Of a stretch of 64,000 bases of DNA, positions 25,334 through 34,251 are shown piece after piece (position 1 is the stretch's first letter; every line of letters starts with the position of its first letter). The translations under genes were made by a program, and so were the position numbers. Origin of the DNA: Gemmobacter caeruleus (GTDB taxonomy: Bacteria; Pseudomonadota; Alphaproteobacteria; Rhodobacterales; Rhodobacteraceae); contig NZ_VKKX01000033.1 of assembly GCF_008271655.1 (NCBI RefSeq), positions 248,001-312,000 on the forward strand. Reading direction: 5' to 3'. The notes below the pieces were generated by a model, which was not told the origin of the DNA, did not search any database, and was given only the letters and a program-made list of their open reading frames with translations.

Positions 25334-26086
25334 ATGACCCGCCGAGCCAACCCGATTGCCCCGTCAGATCCTGCCGGTGCCCCCGTGGCGGAAAAGATCG
25401 TGCGGCGCAAGCTTTCGGATCAGGTCTTTGACCGCCTGCGCGACCTGATCGCGCGCGGTGAATTGCAGGCGGGCGATCCGATGCCCTCCGAGCGCGACCT
25501 GATGGAGCGTTTCGGTGTGGGCCGCCCCGCCGTGCGCGAGGCGTTGCAATCCATGCATACGATGGGTCTGATCACCATCGCCCATGGCGAACGCAGCCGG
25601 GTGAACGAATTGAATGCCGGCAGCGTGCTGAACCGGGTGGACGAGGTGGCACGGCTTCTGCTGTCGGCCGAGCCGGGGCAGCTTGACCATCTGAAAGAGG
25701 CGCGCGGCATGTTTGAATGCGGGGTGGTGCGCCGGGCGGCCGAAACGGCCGATGATGGCGCCGTGGCCGATCTGCGCGGCCTGGTGGCGCAGCAGCGTGA
25801 TCGGCTGGGCGATCCGGCGGCCTTTGTCGCGGCGGATGTGGCCTTTCACGCGCGCATCGCGGCCATGACCGGCAATCCGATCATCGCGGCGGTCAGCCAG
25901 GCCATGCTGGGCTGGCTGTTCCAGTATCACGGCGGATTGCTGCACTGGTCGGGCAATGAGGACACGACGCTGCGCGAGCATGACGAGATCGTCAATCTGA
26001 TCGCCGCGCGCGACGGCGAAGGTGCGGCGCAGGCGATGCGGCGGCATCTTGACCGTTCTAATGACTACTACCGCCATCCGGGCTGA
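25334..26086 (+). CDS. GntR/FadR-family transcriptional regulator
   Basis: This 250-aa regulator has a winged helix-turn-helix at about residues 26-92 (LSDQVFDRLRDLIARGEL, PSERDLMERFGVGRPAVREAL). An FCD effector domain follows, with likely metal-binding histidines in DVAFHARIA, REHDEIV and MRRHLDRS. The domain order resembles NanR-type FadR regulators. A GCAAGGAGAAGCC ribosome site precedes the ATG, 21 bp after apnL, so it is the last gene of the transport and catabolic operon. It is the natural candidate to bind the repeated GGTATGATGAG motif at 15.9 and 18.2 kb and to respond to a pathway intermediate. Confidence 0.88.
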   Translation: MTRRANPIAPSDPAGAPVAEKIVRRKLSDQVFDRLRDLIARGELQAGDPMPSERDLMERFGVGRPAVREALQSMHTMGLITIAHGERSRVNELNAGSVLNRVDEVARLLLSAEPGQLDHLKEARGMFECGVVRRAAETADDGAVADLRGLVAQQRDRLGDPAAFVAADVAFHARIAAMTGNPIIAAVSQAMLGWLFQYHGGLLHWSGNEDTTLREHDEIVNLIAARDGEGAAQAMRRHLDRSNDYYRHPG

Positions 26087-26095
26087 GGCCGGCGC

Positions 26096-26713
26096 TCAGC
26101 TTTCCAGTTCCAGCAGGGCCTTGTGCCGCGCGGTGTAATCGGCCCGCACCAGCACGGGCGGGCGCAGCCGGATTTCCAGCGCGGCCACCAGCGTGGGGGC
26201 AGGCAGGCCGAACAGCTTGTTCGCCTCGGCCGGCGAGAAACCGGCGATCTGCACCGCTTCCAGCCAGGCAGAGACCTTGTCGGCGGCCTTGATCGCGCGT
26301 TTGATCGCAACCGGAAGGGCCGCCGGCAGGCCAAAGCGCAGATGAATGGCGGCGGTCAGGCGCTGATCCAGATCGCCATAGGCGGTGCCGATCGCGGCCT
26401 TGACCGGGCTGATCATGTCGCCGATCACATATTCCGGGGCGTCATGCAGCAATGCCGCCAGGCGCCACCGCGCCGCAATGCCGGGGTTTTGCCGGGTGAA
26501 GATATCCTCGACCAGCAGCGAATGTTCGGCCACGGAATAGGGGTAATCGCCCTGGGTCTGGCCATTCCAGCGGGCAACGAAGGCCAGGCCATGCGCGATG
26601 TCCTCGATCTCGATATCCATTGGGGTTGGGTCCAGCAGATCAAGCCGGCGGCCCGACAACATCCGCTGCCAGGCGCGCGGCGGTTGACCGCGCCGGGTGT
26701 TTGCAACCGCCAT
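26096..26713 (-). CDS. HD-domain hydrolase (YfbR-like)
   Basis: This 205-aa protein has HD-domain metal ligands: H in VAEHSLLV, the HD pair in ALLHDAPEYVIGDM, and a later aspartate in KAADKVSAWLEA. This order matches YfbR-like 5'-deoxynucleotidases and related small HD hydrolases; the true substrate is not known. The ATG at 26713 is preferred over an upstream GTG because it starts the conserved part after a GGGGCGGA site. It converges on the GntR gene and is transcribed divergently from ahcY, 84 bp away. Confidence 0.82.
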   Translation of the reverse strand: MAVANTRRGQPPRAWQRMLSGRRLDLLDPTPMDIEIEDIAHGLAFVARWNGQTQGDYPYSVAEHSLLVEDIFTRQNPGIAARWRLAALLHDAPEYVIGDMISPVKAAIGTAYGDLDQRLTAAIHLRFGLPAALPVAIKRAIKAADKVSAWLEAVQIAGFSPAEANKLFGLPAPTLVAALEIRLRPPVLVRADYTARHKALLELES

Positions 26714-26797
26714 GATCCGCCCCACCCCCCAAAACATTGCCGCGCGTGTGTCAGAGTGCTATCTCAGCGCCAAATGTAAATGCAAGGAGTGCGGCGC

Positions 26798-28192
26798 ATG
26801 CCGAAGGATTACATCGTCAGGGACATCGCGCTGGCCGATTTCGGACGCAAGGAACTGGATATTGCCGAAACCGAAATGCCGGGCCTGATGGCCTGCCGCG
26901 AGGAATTCGGCAAGGCGCAGCCGCTCAAGGGTGCGCGCATCGCGGGCAGCCTGCACATGACCATCCAGACCGGCGTGCTGATCGAGACGCTGAAGGCGCT
27001 TGGCGCCGATGTGCGTTGGGCCTCGTGCAACATCTTTTCCACCCAGGACCATGCCGCCGCCGCCATTGCGGCCTCGGGCACCCCGGTTTTCGCGGTGAAG
27101 GGCGAGACGCTGGAGGAATACTGGGAATATACCGACCGTATCTTCCAGTTCCCCGAGGGCACCTGCAACATGATCCTCGACGATGGCGGGGACGCGACGC
27201 TTTACATCCTGCTGGGGGCGCGGGTCGAGGCGGGCGAAACCGGCCTGATCGAAGTGCCGACCTCGGACGAGGAGGTTTGCCTGTTCAACCAGATCAAGAA
27301 GCGCCTGGCCGCCAGCCCCGGCTGGTTCACCAAGCAGCGCGAAGCGATCAAGGGCGTGTCGGAGGAAACCACCACCGGCGTGCATCGCCTGTATGACCTG
27401 CACAAGAAGGGCCTGCTGCCCTTCCCGGCGATCAACGTCAATGACAGCGTGACCAAGTCGAAATTCGACAACAAATATGGCTGCAAGGAATCGCTGGTGG
27501 ACGGTATCCGCCGCGCGACCGACACGATGATGGCCGGCAAGGTCGCCGTGGTCTGCGGTTATGGCGATGTGGGCAAGGGCTCTGCCGCCTCGCTCCGCGG
27601 TGCGGGTGCCCGGGTGAAGGTGACCGAGGTCGATCCGATCTGTGCGCTGCAAGCTGCGATGGACGGGTTCGAGGTCGTGGTGCTGGAGGATGTGGTGCAT
27701 GACGCCGACATCTTCATCACCACCACCGGCAACAAGGACGTGATCCGCATCGAGCATATGCGCGAGATGAAGAACATGGCCATCGTCGGCAATATCGGCC
27801 ATTTCGACAATGAAATTCAGGTGGCCAGCCTGCGCAACCACAAATGGACCAATGTCAAGGATCAGGTGGACATGATCGAGATGCCTTCGGGCAACAAGAT
27901 CATCCTGCTGTCCGAAGGGCGTCTGCTGAATCTCGGCAATGCCACCGGGCACCCGTCCTTCGTGATGTCGGCCAGCTTTACCAATCAGGTTCTGGCGCAG
28001 ATCGAATTGTGGACCAAGGGGGGCGAGTATCAGCCCGGCGTCTATATCCTGCCCAAGGCGCTGGATGAAAAGGTCGCCCGCCTGCATCTGAAAAAGATCG
28101 GTGTGAAGCTGACCGAACTGCGCGCCGATCAGGCCGATTATATCGGCGTGAAGGTGGAAGGCCCGTTCAAATCGGATCATTACCGCTACTGA
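26798..28192 (+). CDS. ahcY: Adenosylhomocysteinase
   Basis: This 464-aa S-adenosylhomocysteine hydrolase splits SAH to adenosine and homocysteine, removing the inhibitor made by methyltransferases. Visible regions are [32 protein letters not shown], the NAD-binding [25 protein letters not shown], and the C-terminal KSDHYRY with the lysine and tyrosine that reach the partner subunit's NAD. The ATG at 26798 has AAGGAG 9 bp upstream. In R. capsulatus ahcY lies near regA-hvrA; here 15 kb of catabolic genes separates them. A strong terminator follows. I see no SAH or SAM riboswitch in the 84-bp leader. Confidence 0.98.
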   Translation: MPKDYIVRDIALADFGRKELDIAETEMPGLMACREEFGKAQPLKGARIAGSLHMTIQTGVLIETLKALGADVRWASCNIFSTQDHAAAAIAASGTPVFAVKGETLEEYWEYTDRIFQFPEGTCNMILDDGGDATLYILLGARVEAGETGLIEVPTSDEEVCLFNQIKKRLAASPGWFTKQREAIKGVSEETTTGVHRLYDLHKKGLLPFPAINVNDSVTKSKFDNKYGCKESLVDGIRRATDTMMAGKVAVVCGYGDVGKGSAASLRGAGARVKVTEVDPICALQAAMDGFEVVVLEDVVHDADIFITTTGNKDVIRIEHMREMKNMAIVGNIGHFDNEIQVASLRNHKWTNVKDQVDMIEMPSGNKIILLSEGRLLNLGNATGHPSFVMSASFTNQVLAQIELWTKGGEYQPGVYILPKALDEKVARLHLKKIGVKLTELRADQADYIGVKVEGPFKSDHYRY

Positions 28193-28214
28193 GGCGGCTT
28201 TTTTGCATCACGTC

Positions 28215-28243
28215 AAAGGCCCGCAGCGCGCTGCGGGCCTTTT
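28215..28243 (+). terminator. Rho-independent terminator after ahcY
   Basis: A nearly perfect palindrome AAAGGCCCGCAGC-GC-GCTGCGGGCCTTT is followed by another T. The stem is 12-13 bp and GC-rich, 22 bp after the ahcY stop. Confidence 0.85.
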
Positions 28244-28310
28244 GCTGTCGCAATCGCAGCGGCGGGGCCTATCATGCGGCCCAAAACATCGCAGAGTGTT
28301 GAGGGAAAGC

Positions 28311-28913
28311 ATGACCGAGCAGGTTCTGGAAGAAAGCAAGCGTGACCGCATCCGCCGCAAGTTGCTGGCGGGTCTGCCCAAGGGCGCCCGCGTGGCCGAG
28401 GTCGGCGTCTGGGAAGGCGCCTTTTCGCGCCGGATCCTGGAGATCTGCGAGCCGGTCGAACTGCATCTGATCGACCCCTGGCTCTATCAGCCGGAATTCG
28501 CCAATACCGGCTTCGGGCGCAAGAAGAACGAAAACCTGATGGAGCAGAAGTATCAGGATGTCTGCGCCGCCTTTCGCGATGACGCACGGGTGAAGATCCA
28601 TCGCGCCATGTCGGACGAAGCGCTGGCCGCGCTGCCCGATGCCTCGCTCGATTGGGTCTATCTGGACGGGAACCACAATTCTCCGTTTATCGACAATGAC
28701 ATCGTGCAATGCCTGCGCAAGGTCAAACATGACGGGATCATCGCGGGTGACGATTTCAACTGGATGTCCGATGCCCGGGGTGCGCCGGTCAAGCGCGCGG
28801 TAGAGGCCCTGGTGGCCGAGCTGGGCGACCAGGCAAAGCTGACCCTGATGGCAAATCAATGGGTGGTGCAACTGAACCGTCCGGCGCCCAAAGGGGGGAA
28901 GCTGCGGCGATAA
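28311..28913 (+). CDS. Class I SAM-dependent methyltransferase
   Basis: This 200-aa protein has the SAM-binding motif I VAEVGVWEGAFSRRIL near residue 27-42, LIDPW as motif II, and LDWVYLDGNHN with IIAGDDF as the acidic post-motifs typical of the Methyltransf_24 type. The substrate is unknown; relatives act on small molecules or sugars. The ATG at 28311 has GAGGGAAAGC upstream. It is a single gene between the ahcY terminator and the DUF2853 gene. Its placement after ahcY (which removes SAH) may be coincidental. Confidence 0.8.
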   Translation: MTEQVLEESKRDRIRRKLLAGLPKGARVAEVGVWEGAFSRRILEICEPVELHLIDPWLYQPEFANTGFGRKKNENLMEQKYQDVCAAFRDDARVKIHRAMSDEALAALPDASLDWVYLDGNHNSPFIDNDIVQCLRKVKHDGIIAGDDFNWMSDARGAPVKRAVEALVAELGDQAKLTLMANQWVVQLNRPAPKGGKLRR

Positions 28914-29015
28914 TTCCCTTTGTGATGATCGCCCCTTGGCCTAGTGTTCGCGCCGAGGCGGCACCTGCCAGAGTTTCAGCCGCCCGCAGTCATAAACGAA
29001 TACAGGGAGTTTCAC

Positions 29016-29357
29016 ATGAGCAAACGTCAGGCTCTGATCGAGAAATACGCGGGCGATCTGCGCAACAAGTGCAAGGTCGAGCCGGATATGGCGCTCCTGA
29101 CCAAGGTGACCATCGGTTGCGGCCCTGCGATCTATGACGCCGATGCCGAAACCGTTGCGGCCAGCCAGGAATCCGAGCTGGAAACCGTGAAGCGCAATTT
29201 CATGATCAAGAAGCTGGGCCTGAAGGACGGGCCGGAATTGTCTGAGGCGCTTTCTGCGGTGATCGACATTTACGGCAAGTCCGAGCGCAACAAATATCGC
29301 GCGGTCATCTATTATCTTCTGGTCAAGCATTTCGGCAAGGAAGCCGTCTACGCCTGA
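29016..29357 (+). CDS. DUF2853 family small protein
   Basis: This 113-aa soluble protein is mainly helical (SKRQALIEKYAGDLRNKC..., TIGCGPAIYDADAETVA). It ends with KYRAVIYYLLVKHFGK. I recognise it as DUF2853, a small family common in alphaproteobacteria and of unknown function. It has an AGGGAG ribosome site and its own upstream region, and a good terminator follows, so it is probably a monocistronic unit. There is no signal peptide or membrane segment. Confidence 0.75.
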   Translation: MSKRQALIEKYAGDLRNKCKVEPDMALLTKVTIGCGPAIYDADAETVAASQESELETVKRNFMIKKLGLKDGPELSEALSAVIDIYGKSERNKYRAVIYYLLVKHFGKEAVYA

Positions 29358-29374
29358 TCGGCCGATAATCCCGC

Positions 29375-29403
29375 AAATGCCCGCCGTTCTGGCGGGCATT
29401 TTT
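29375..29403 (+). terminator. Rho-independent terminator after the DUF2853 gene
   Basis: AAATGCCCGCC and GGCGGGCATTT form an 11-bp stem with a GTTCT loop and a T-run. It lies 18 bp after the stop codon. Confidence 0.85.
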
Positions 29404-29437
29404 CGTTTGATTGAAACAAATGCAAGAAAGACGGGTT

Positions 29438-29466
29438 TTGCGCCGGCCCGCCGGATCAGTTATACC
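29438..29466 (+). promoter_or_regulatory. Candidate promoter of a small RNA
   Basis: -35 TTGCGC (29438-29443), a 17-bp spacer and -10 TATACC (29461-29466), downstream of the DUF2853 terminator and with no coding gene following on this strand. Transcription would start near 29473. Confidence 0.35.
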
Positions 29467-29472
29467 TGATTC

Positions 29473-29571
29473 AACGGCAGTATGCCCGGGACCTTTATCG
29501 AACACGTGTGGTGCTAAGGGAGCACGTGGGGTGGATGGAGGGTCCCGTTGGGGTCGGGGCCCTCCGTTTTC
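29473..29571 (+). ncRNA. Candidate intergenic small RNA (about 100 nt)
   Basis: The gap between two converging genes contains a promoter-like element and then a hairpin GTGCT-AAGGG-AGCAC (29511-29525). A terminator-like hairpin GGAGGGTCCC / GGGGCCCTCC (29537-29565, 10 bp with one G-U pair) follows, then GTTTT. The DUF2853 gene already has its own terminator upstream, and the minus-strand gene would need A residues on the left side of the hairpin, which are absent. An independent plus-strand transcript is therefore the simplest reading. No known family is recognised. Confidence 0.42.
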
Positions 29572-29579
29572 ATGAATTC

Positions 29580-29999
29580 TCAGGTCTCCAGACCGCCCAG
29601 CCGGCAGATGATCTGCCATTCGGCGTCTGTCACCGGCTGCACCGAAAGGCGCGAATTGTTCACCAGCACCATGTCCTGCAAGCCCGGCTCGACCTTGCAT
29701 CGGTCCAGCGTGACCGGCTGCAACAGCGGCCTGACCGCGCGGATATGCACGCAATCCCAGCGGGGGTCGTCGGTGGTGCTGTCCGGCGCGCTTTCGGCGC
29801 AGACCTCGACTATGCCCACCACCGCCTTGCCGATGTTGGAATGGTAGAAAAAGCCCAGATCGCCCAGCCGCATCGCCCGCATGTTGTTGCGGGCCTGATA
29901 GTTGCGCACGCCGCCCCATTCCTCGCCCGCGGCACCCTTGGCGACCTGCTGGTCCCAGCTCCAGGTATCGGGTTCGGATTTGAACAGCCAATAGGTCAT
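29580..29999 (-). CDS. EVE-domain protein
   Basis: This 139-aa protein is a stand-alone EVE domain: it begins MTYWLFKSEPDTWSWD and has GVRNYQARNNMRAMRLGDLGFFYHSN, the family signature. EVE domains belong to the PUA-like superfamily and are thought to read modified bases in DNA or RNA. The ATG at 29999 overlaps the stop of the YciI gene (ATGA), so the two are coupled. A longer start 18 bases upstream would lie inside YciI. The housekeeping setting (gpsA, tsaD upstream) argues against a defence role here. Confidence 0.88.
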   Translation of the reverse strand: MTYWLFKSEPDTWSWDQQVAKGAAGEEWGGVRNYQARNNMRAMRLGDLGFFYHSNIGKAVVGIVEVCAESAPDSTTDDPRWDCVHIRAVRPLLQPVTLDRCKVEPGLQDMVLVNNSRLSVQPVTDAEWQIICRLGGLET

Positions 30000-30268
30000 C
30001 CGACGACCTTTTTCCATTCGGTGATCTGCACGCTTTCGAACAGGCCGGCCTTGGCATAGGGGTCATTCGCGGCCCAGTCCTGCGCCTGGGCGAGCGTTTC
30101 CACCTCCAGGATCACCAGCGAGCCGCACATCTCGCCGGCCTCGCTCAGAAAGGGGCCGGCCATTTCCACGACGCCGGTGCTGCGGATATGCTCCAGATGG
30201 GCGGGGCGGTTTTCCTGGCGGATATGCAGGCTGGCGGGCTTGTCCTTGCAGACGAGGGCGACGCGCAT
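29996..30268 (-). CDS. YciI-family protein
   Basis: This 90-aa ferredoxin-fold protein has the conserved histidine in RPAHLEHI and the Asp-Pro motif WAANDPYAKAGLF. The pair is considered the active site of the YciI/YCII group, though substrates are mostly unknown. AGGAGTAACCCG precedes its ATG on the minus strand, 4 bp after gpsA. It lies in the run tsaD-gpsA-yciI-EVE, all overlapping or nearly so, so it is likely expressed with glycerol-3-phosphate dehydrogenase. Confidence 0.85.
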   Translation of the reverse strand: MRVALVCKDKPASLHIRQENRPAHLEHIRSTGVVEMAGPFLSEAGEMCGSLVILEVETLAQAQDWAANDPYAKAGLFESVQITEWKKVVG

Positions 30269-30272
30269 CGGG

Positions 30273-31208
30273 TTACTCCTGTTTCAGCGGGCGGTTGAGA
30301 AGGCTCTGCATGGCGTCGGCAAGGCTGATCCTGCCATCCACCAGTGCGGCGACCATGGTCGAGATGGGCATGTCCAGCCCCTCGGTCCGGGCGATCTGTG
30401 CCACGGCGCGCGCGGTGGCGGCGCCCTCGACCGTGGTCGCGGGATCGAATTCCTGCCCGGCGCCAAGCGCCAGACCATAGCGGAAATTGCGCGAGTGATC
30501 CGAGGTGCAGGTCAGCACCAGATCGCCAAAGCCCGACAGGCCCGCCAGCGTCTCGGCCCGCGCGCCGCGCGCCAGCGCAAAGCGCAGCATCTCGGCATAG
30601 CCGCGGGTCATCAGCGCGGCGCGGGCGGAATCGCCCAGCCCGGCGCCAATCACCGCACCGGCGGCAATCGCGATCACATTCTTCAGCGCGCCACCCAGTT
30701 CCGCCCCGATGACATCCGGGCTGCGATACAGCCGCAGCGCCGCTGTCGAAAGCCGGGCCTGCAAGGTTTCGGCCAGCGCATCGTCGGCGCAGGCCAGGGT
30801 CAGCGCGGTCGGCAGGCCCCGCGCGATATCGGCGGCAAAACTGGGGCCGGTCAGCACGGCGGGGGCGGGGCCATCCAGCCGCGCCAGGATCTCGGCCGGG
30901 CCCAGCCCGCTGCGCAGATCGACCCCCTTGCAGCAGGCCACCAGCGGCCTGCCGCGCAGGCGGGTGGCGTGGTCATCGACAAACCGGCCCAGCACCTGCA
31001 TCGGCAGCGCCAGAAGCACGATCTCCGCCTGGTCGGTATCGGCGATTTCAGCGGTGACAGTGACGTTTTCGGCCAATTCCAGCCCGGGCAGCTTTGCGAT
31101 GCGGCGTGTCGTCTGGCTGCGGCCCCAGAGGATGACCGGCTCTTGCCGGCTGAGCGTTTCGGCCAGCGCGGCGCCAAAGGCCCCTGCGCCCAGAACAGCG
31201 ATCGTCAC
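30273..31208 (-). CDS. gpsA: NAD(P)-dependent glycerol-3-phosphate dehydrogenase
   Basis: This 311-aa enzyme reduces dihydroxyacetone phosphate to sn-glycerol 3-phosphate for phospholipid synthesis. It has the Rossmann motif [17 protein letters not shown] at the N-terminus, the substrate lysine in [22 protein letters not shown], the catalytic lysine in [13 protein letters not shown], and the C-terminal TVEGAATA. The start is a GTG at 31208 that overlaps the tsaD stop (GTGA). The length is normal. It belongs to the overlapping tsaD-gpsA-yciI-EVE unit. Confidence 0.95.
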   Translation of the reverse strand: MTIAVLGAGAFGAALAETLSRQEPVILWGRSQTTRRIAKLPGLELAENVTVTAEIADTDQAEIVLLALPMQVLGRFVDDHATRLRGRPLVACCKGVDLRSGLGPAEILARLDGPAPAVLTGPSFAADIARGLPTALTLACADDALAETLQARLSTAALRLYRSPDVIGAELGGALKNVIAIAAGAVIGAGLGDSARAALMTRGYAEMLRFALARGARAETLAGLSGFGDLVLTCTSDHSRNFRYGLALGAGQEFDPATTVEGAATARAVAQIARTEGLDMPISTMVAALVDGRISLADAMQSLLNRPLKQE

Positions 31209-32287
31209 GCCTTCGCTCCTTTCTTGCCCGACCCCAGCAGGGCGGGGCTGGTCTGATCCAGCGGCCAGCGCGGCCGCGCTGACAGTGTCATGTCATCGGC
31301 GCCGGTCAAGCGGAACCGCTCGATCCCGGCCCAGGCGATCATCGCGGCATTGTCGGTGCAAAGCGCCATCGGCGGCGCAAGGAACCGCGTGCCGGTGCTG
31401 GCGCAAAGTGCCTCCAGCCGGGCGCGGATCAGGCTGTTGGCCGCCACGCCGCCCGCCACCGCCAGGGTGGTGACCGGATGATCGGCCAGCACCCGGCGGG
31501 ATTTTTCGGCCAGCACATCCGCCACGGCCAGTTGGAACGCGGCGCAGAGATCGGCGCGGTTCTGCCGGTGCAGGCCTCCCTCCGGCGTCAGCAACGCATC
31601 GCGCGCGCGCAGCACAGCGGTTTTCAGGCCCGAAAAGCTCAGGTCATAGCCGGGCCGGTCCAGCAGAGGGCGGGGCAGGGCGATGCGCCGGGCATCGCCG
31701 GTTTCGGCCGCGCGCTGCACCTCGGGGCCGCCGGGCTGTGGCAGGCCGAGGATCTTGGCGACCTTGTCGAAAGCCTCGCCCGGGGCATCGTCGATCGAAC
31801 CGCCCAGACGGGTAAAGCGGTCGGCGGCATCCACGCGCAGGAACTGGCAATGCCCGCCCGAAACCAGCAGCATGACATAGGGATAGGCGATCGCATCGGT
31901 CAGGCGCGGGGTCAGCGCATGGCCCGCCAGATGGTTCACCCCCACCAGCGGCAGGCCGGTGGCAGCGGCCAGCCCCTTGGCGCACATCACCCCCGACAGC
32001 ACGCCGCCAATCAGCCCGGGCCCGGCGGTGACGGCGATGCCATTCAAGGCCGTCAGCGGCAGGCCGGCCTCGGCCAGCGCCTGTTCGACACAAAGGTCGA
32101 TGCGTTCGGCATGGGCGCGGGCGGCGATTTCCGGCACTACGCCGCCAAAGGCCGCGTGCAGGCTGGTCTGGCCCTGCACCACCGATGACAGGATTTCGGC
32201 GGCGCCAGAGCCGCTTTGCCGCACGACCGCCGCCGCGGTATCATCGCAACTGCTTTCGATTCCGAGGAAGGTCAGCGTTTCGGACAT
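31205..32287 (-). CDS. tsaD: TsaD, tRNA N6-threonylcarbamoyladenosine transferase
   Basis: This 360-aa ASKHA-fold protein transfers threonylcarbamoyl to A37 of ANN-decoding tRNAs. Motifs seen are [13 protein letters not shown] at the N-terminus, [15 protein letters not shown], the metal ligands in [50 protein letters not shown], and [11 protein letters not shown] with the catalytic-site aspartate. The ATG at 32287 starts the conserved region; a much longer open frame upstream is a shadow of hemD. It is divergent from hemD with only about 46 bp between starts. Its ATPase partner TsaE is encoded at 5.8 kb. Confidence 0.96.
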   Translation of the reverse strand: MSETLTFLGIESSCDDTAAAVVRQSGSGAAEILSSVVQGQTSLHAAFGGVVPEIAARAHAERIDLCVEQALAEAGLPLTALNGIAVTAGPGLIGGVLSGVMCAKGLAAATGLPLVGVNHLAGHALTPRLTDAIAYPYVMLLVSGGHCQFLRVDAADRFTRLGGSIDDAPGEAFDKVAKILGLPQPGGPEVQRAAETGDARRIALPRPLLDRPGYDLSFSGLKTAVLRARDALLTPEGGLHRQNRADLCAAFQLAVADVLAEKSRRVLADHPVTTLAVAGGVAANSLIRARLEALCASTGTRFLAPPMALCTDNAAMIAWAGIERFRLTGADDMTLSARPRWPLDQTSPALLGSGKKGAKA

Positions 32288-32333
32288 GGTGTCGCGGTTG
32301 AAACAGGGCATGACCGCAGGTAACACCGGACGC

Positions 32334-33077
32334 ATGGTCAGGCAATCCCGTCTTCCCGACGACTCGGTCCTTGTGCTTGTGACGCGGCCGGCGGCGGATG
32401 CGGCGCGGTTCGCGGCGATGCTGGTGCAGGCGCGGCGGGGAACTTGTGTCCTGACTTCCCCTTTGCTGGCCCCGTCACTGCTGCCGGTCCATGTGCCGCC
32501 GGGCGGGCTGGGCGGGCTTGTCCTGACCTCGGGCACCGCGCTGGAGGTGGTGGCGGGGCTCGATCTGCCACCGGGCCTGCCGGCCTTTTGCGTCGGCCCC
32601 CGCACCGCAGAACGGGCGGCCGCGCTTGGCCTTGCCGCGCAAAATGCGGGCGGCGATGCCGAGGCGCTGCTGGCGCTGATCCTGCGGCTGCGGCCCCAAG
32701 GCCCCCTGTGGCATCTGCATGGCGCTGAAACGCGCGGTAACCTGTCGGAAAGGCTCAATTCCGCAGGAATAGAGACGATTTCAACCGTCTGCTACCGGCA
32801 GGAGGCCCAGCCATTGTCACCCGAGGCGGTGCAGGCGCTGGTGCGACCGGGGCGGATCGTGCTGCCGGTGTTTTCGCCGCGCTCCGCGCAGCTGTTGCTG
32901 GCCGCGTTGGCGCCGCTGGGACTGCGCGCGACGCTGGAATTCGCGGCGATATCGGAGGCGAGCGCCGCGCCGCTGCATGCGGCGGGGCTGGGTGCGATCA
33001 CAGTTGCCGACCGGCCTGATGGCCCCGCGATGCGCGATTGTGTGCTGCGACTTCTGGACAGGGCCGAGTCGGGTTGA
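32334..33077 (+). CDS. hemD: Uroporphyrinogen-III synthase
   Basis: This 247-aa protein has the loosely conserved HemD layout: [17 protein letters not shown] at the N-terminus, [28 protein letters not shown], and [18 protein letters not shown] in the second lobe. HemD closes and inverts ring D of hydroxymethylbilane to make uroporphyrinogen III. Another in-frame ATG at 32310 is possible. HemD sequences vary greatly, but the position ahead of mitofilin-like and HemY genes is the usual alphaproteobacterial arrangement, which supports the call. Confidence 0.87.
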   Translation: MVRQSRLPDDSVLVLVTRPAADAARFAAMLVQARRGTCVLTSPLLAPSLLPVHVPPGGLGGLVLTSGTALEVVAGLDLPPGLPAFCVGPRTAERAAALGLAAQNAGGDAEALLALILRLRPQGPLWHLHGAETRGNLSERLNSAGIETISTVCYRQEAQPLSPEAVQALVRPGRIVLPVFSPRSAQLLLAALAPLGLRATLEFAAISEASAAPLHAAGLGAITVADRPDGPAMRDCVLRLLDRAESG

Positions 33078-33137
33078 ACCGGGGCGGCCGGAATGATTAG
33101 CTTGGTTGAAATCGACGCGGCACGAAGGGGGAGCGGA

Positions 33138-34238
33138 ATGTCAGAGACCGAAAAACAAGAGGTTCCCGAACCCCGCGAGACTGACGCCATTCAAGATGGC
33201 ACGCCCGATCCCGTTATCGAGGTGCCCGCCGTCACGCAAGAGGAGCCGGCGCCGCAAGAGGCCCCGCCGGTGATCGACACCATGCCGCCGCCGCCGCCCC
33301 GGCGGTCAGGCGGGTTCGGCCGCTTCCTCGGGCTGGTGGCCGGCGGCGCGCTTGCGGCGGGCATGGGTTTTGCGCTGGCGACCTATGGTGTGCAGCAGGG
33401 CTGGCCGTTGATGGATCAGTTCATGCCGCGCAACACGACTGAAACCGATGCGCTCCGCGCCGAGATCGACAAGCTGGGCCATGCGCTTGCCGCGCTTGAG
33501 GCCAATCCGGCCGCTGCCGTCGATCTGGCGCCGGTTGAACAGCGTCTGACCGCGCTGGAGGAACGCCCCGCCGCAAGCGCCGATCTTTCGGCGGTGGAGG
33601 GGCGCATCGCGGCGCTGGAAAGCCGGGTCGCCGCGCAACAGCCGGGCGACAGCACCGCCATCGCCGCCGAGATCGAGGCGCAAGTCGCCGCGCGGATGCA
33701 GGATGTAAAGCGCGAAGCCGACGCGATGCAGGCCGAGGCCGAGGCGCTGCGCGATAGCGCGGCACGCGATGCCGCGCTGATCGGGCTGCGCAGTGCCGTG
33801 CAGACCGGCATCGGTCTGCCCGCAGCCTTGGCCGAGATCGAGGCGCAAGGGATCACGCTGCCCGACCCCCTGCCGGCCTTTGTGGCGGCGCCGGTGTCGC
33901 TTGCATCCTTGCAGGACAGTTTCCCCGAGGCCGCGCGCGCGGCCCTTGCGGCGGCGCGGATGGCGGCGCAGGCTGACGGCACGGTGACCGACCGGCTGGC
34001 GGTGTTTCTGCTGAACCAGACCGGCGCGCGGGCGACCGAACCGCAAGAGGGCGACAGCCCCGATGCCGTGTTGTCGCGGGCCGAGGCCGCGCTGGCCAGC
34101 GGCGACGTGGCGGCGGCGCGTCAGGGCATCGCCACCCTGCCCGAAGCGGCGCAGCCCGCCCTTGCGGAATGGGCAGCCGAGGCCGACCGTTTTCTTGCCG
34201 CACAGGCCGCGCTTGCGGCGCTGATCCCCGCCCAATGA
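33138..34238 (+). CDS. Mitofilin/Mic60-like inner-membrane protein
   Basis: This 366-aa protein has an acidic, proline-rich N-terminus (PPPPPRRSG), one transmembrane helix near residues 60-83 (GRFLGLVAGGALAAGMGFALATYG), and a long alanine-rich coiled-coil with DLAPVEQRLTALEER and DLSAVEGRIAALESR repeats. A C-terminal mitofilin-like domain ends it. This is the layout of the alphaproteobacterial Mic60 homologue, which lies beside hemD and HemY and is linked to membrane curvature. The ATG at 33138 follows a GGGGGAGCGGA site. It is 13 bp upstream of the HemY gene. Low sequence conservation makes length and context the main support. Confidence 0.8.
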   Translation: MSETEKQEVPEPRETDAIQDGTPDPVIEVPAVTQEEPAPQEAPPVIDTMPPPPPRRSGGFGRFLGLVAGGALAAGMGFALATYGVQQGWPLMDQFMPRNTTETDALRAEIDKLGHALAALEANPAAAVDLAPVEQRLTALEERPAASADLSAVEGRIAALESRVAAQQPGDSTAIAAEIEAQVAARMQDVKREADAMQAEAEALRDSAARDAALIGLRSAVQTGIGLPAALAEIEAQGITLPDPLPAFVAAPVSLASLQDSFPEAARAALAAARMAAQADGTVTDRLAVFLLNQTGARATEPQEGDSPDAVLSRAEAALASGDVAAARQGIATLPEAAQPALAEWAAEADRFLAAQAALAALIPAQ

Positions 34239-34251
34239 CAGGAGCCATGGC

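Noticed and set aside
26714-26797. A SAM or SAH riboswitch in the ahcY leader
   Set aside because: The 84-bp leader shows no recognisable conserved core or pairing of these riboswitch classes.
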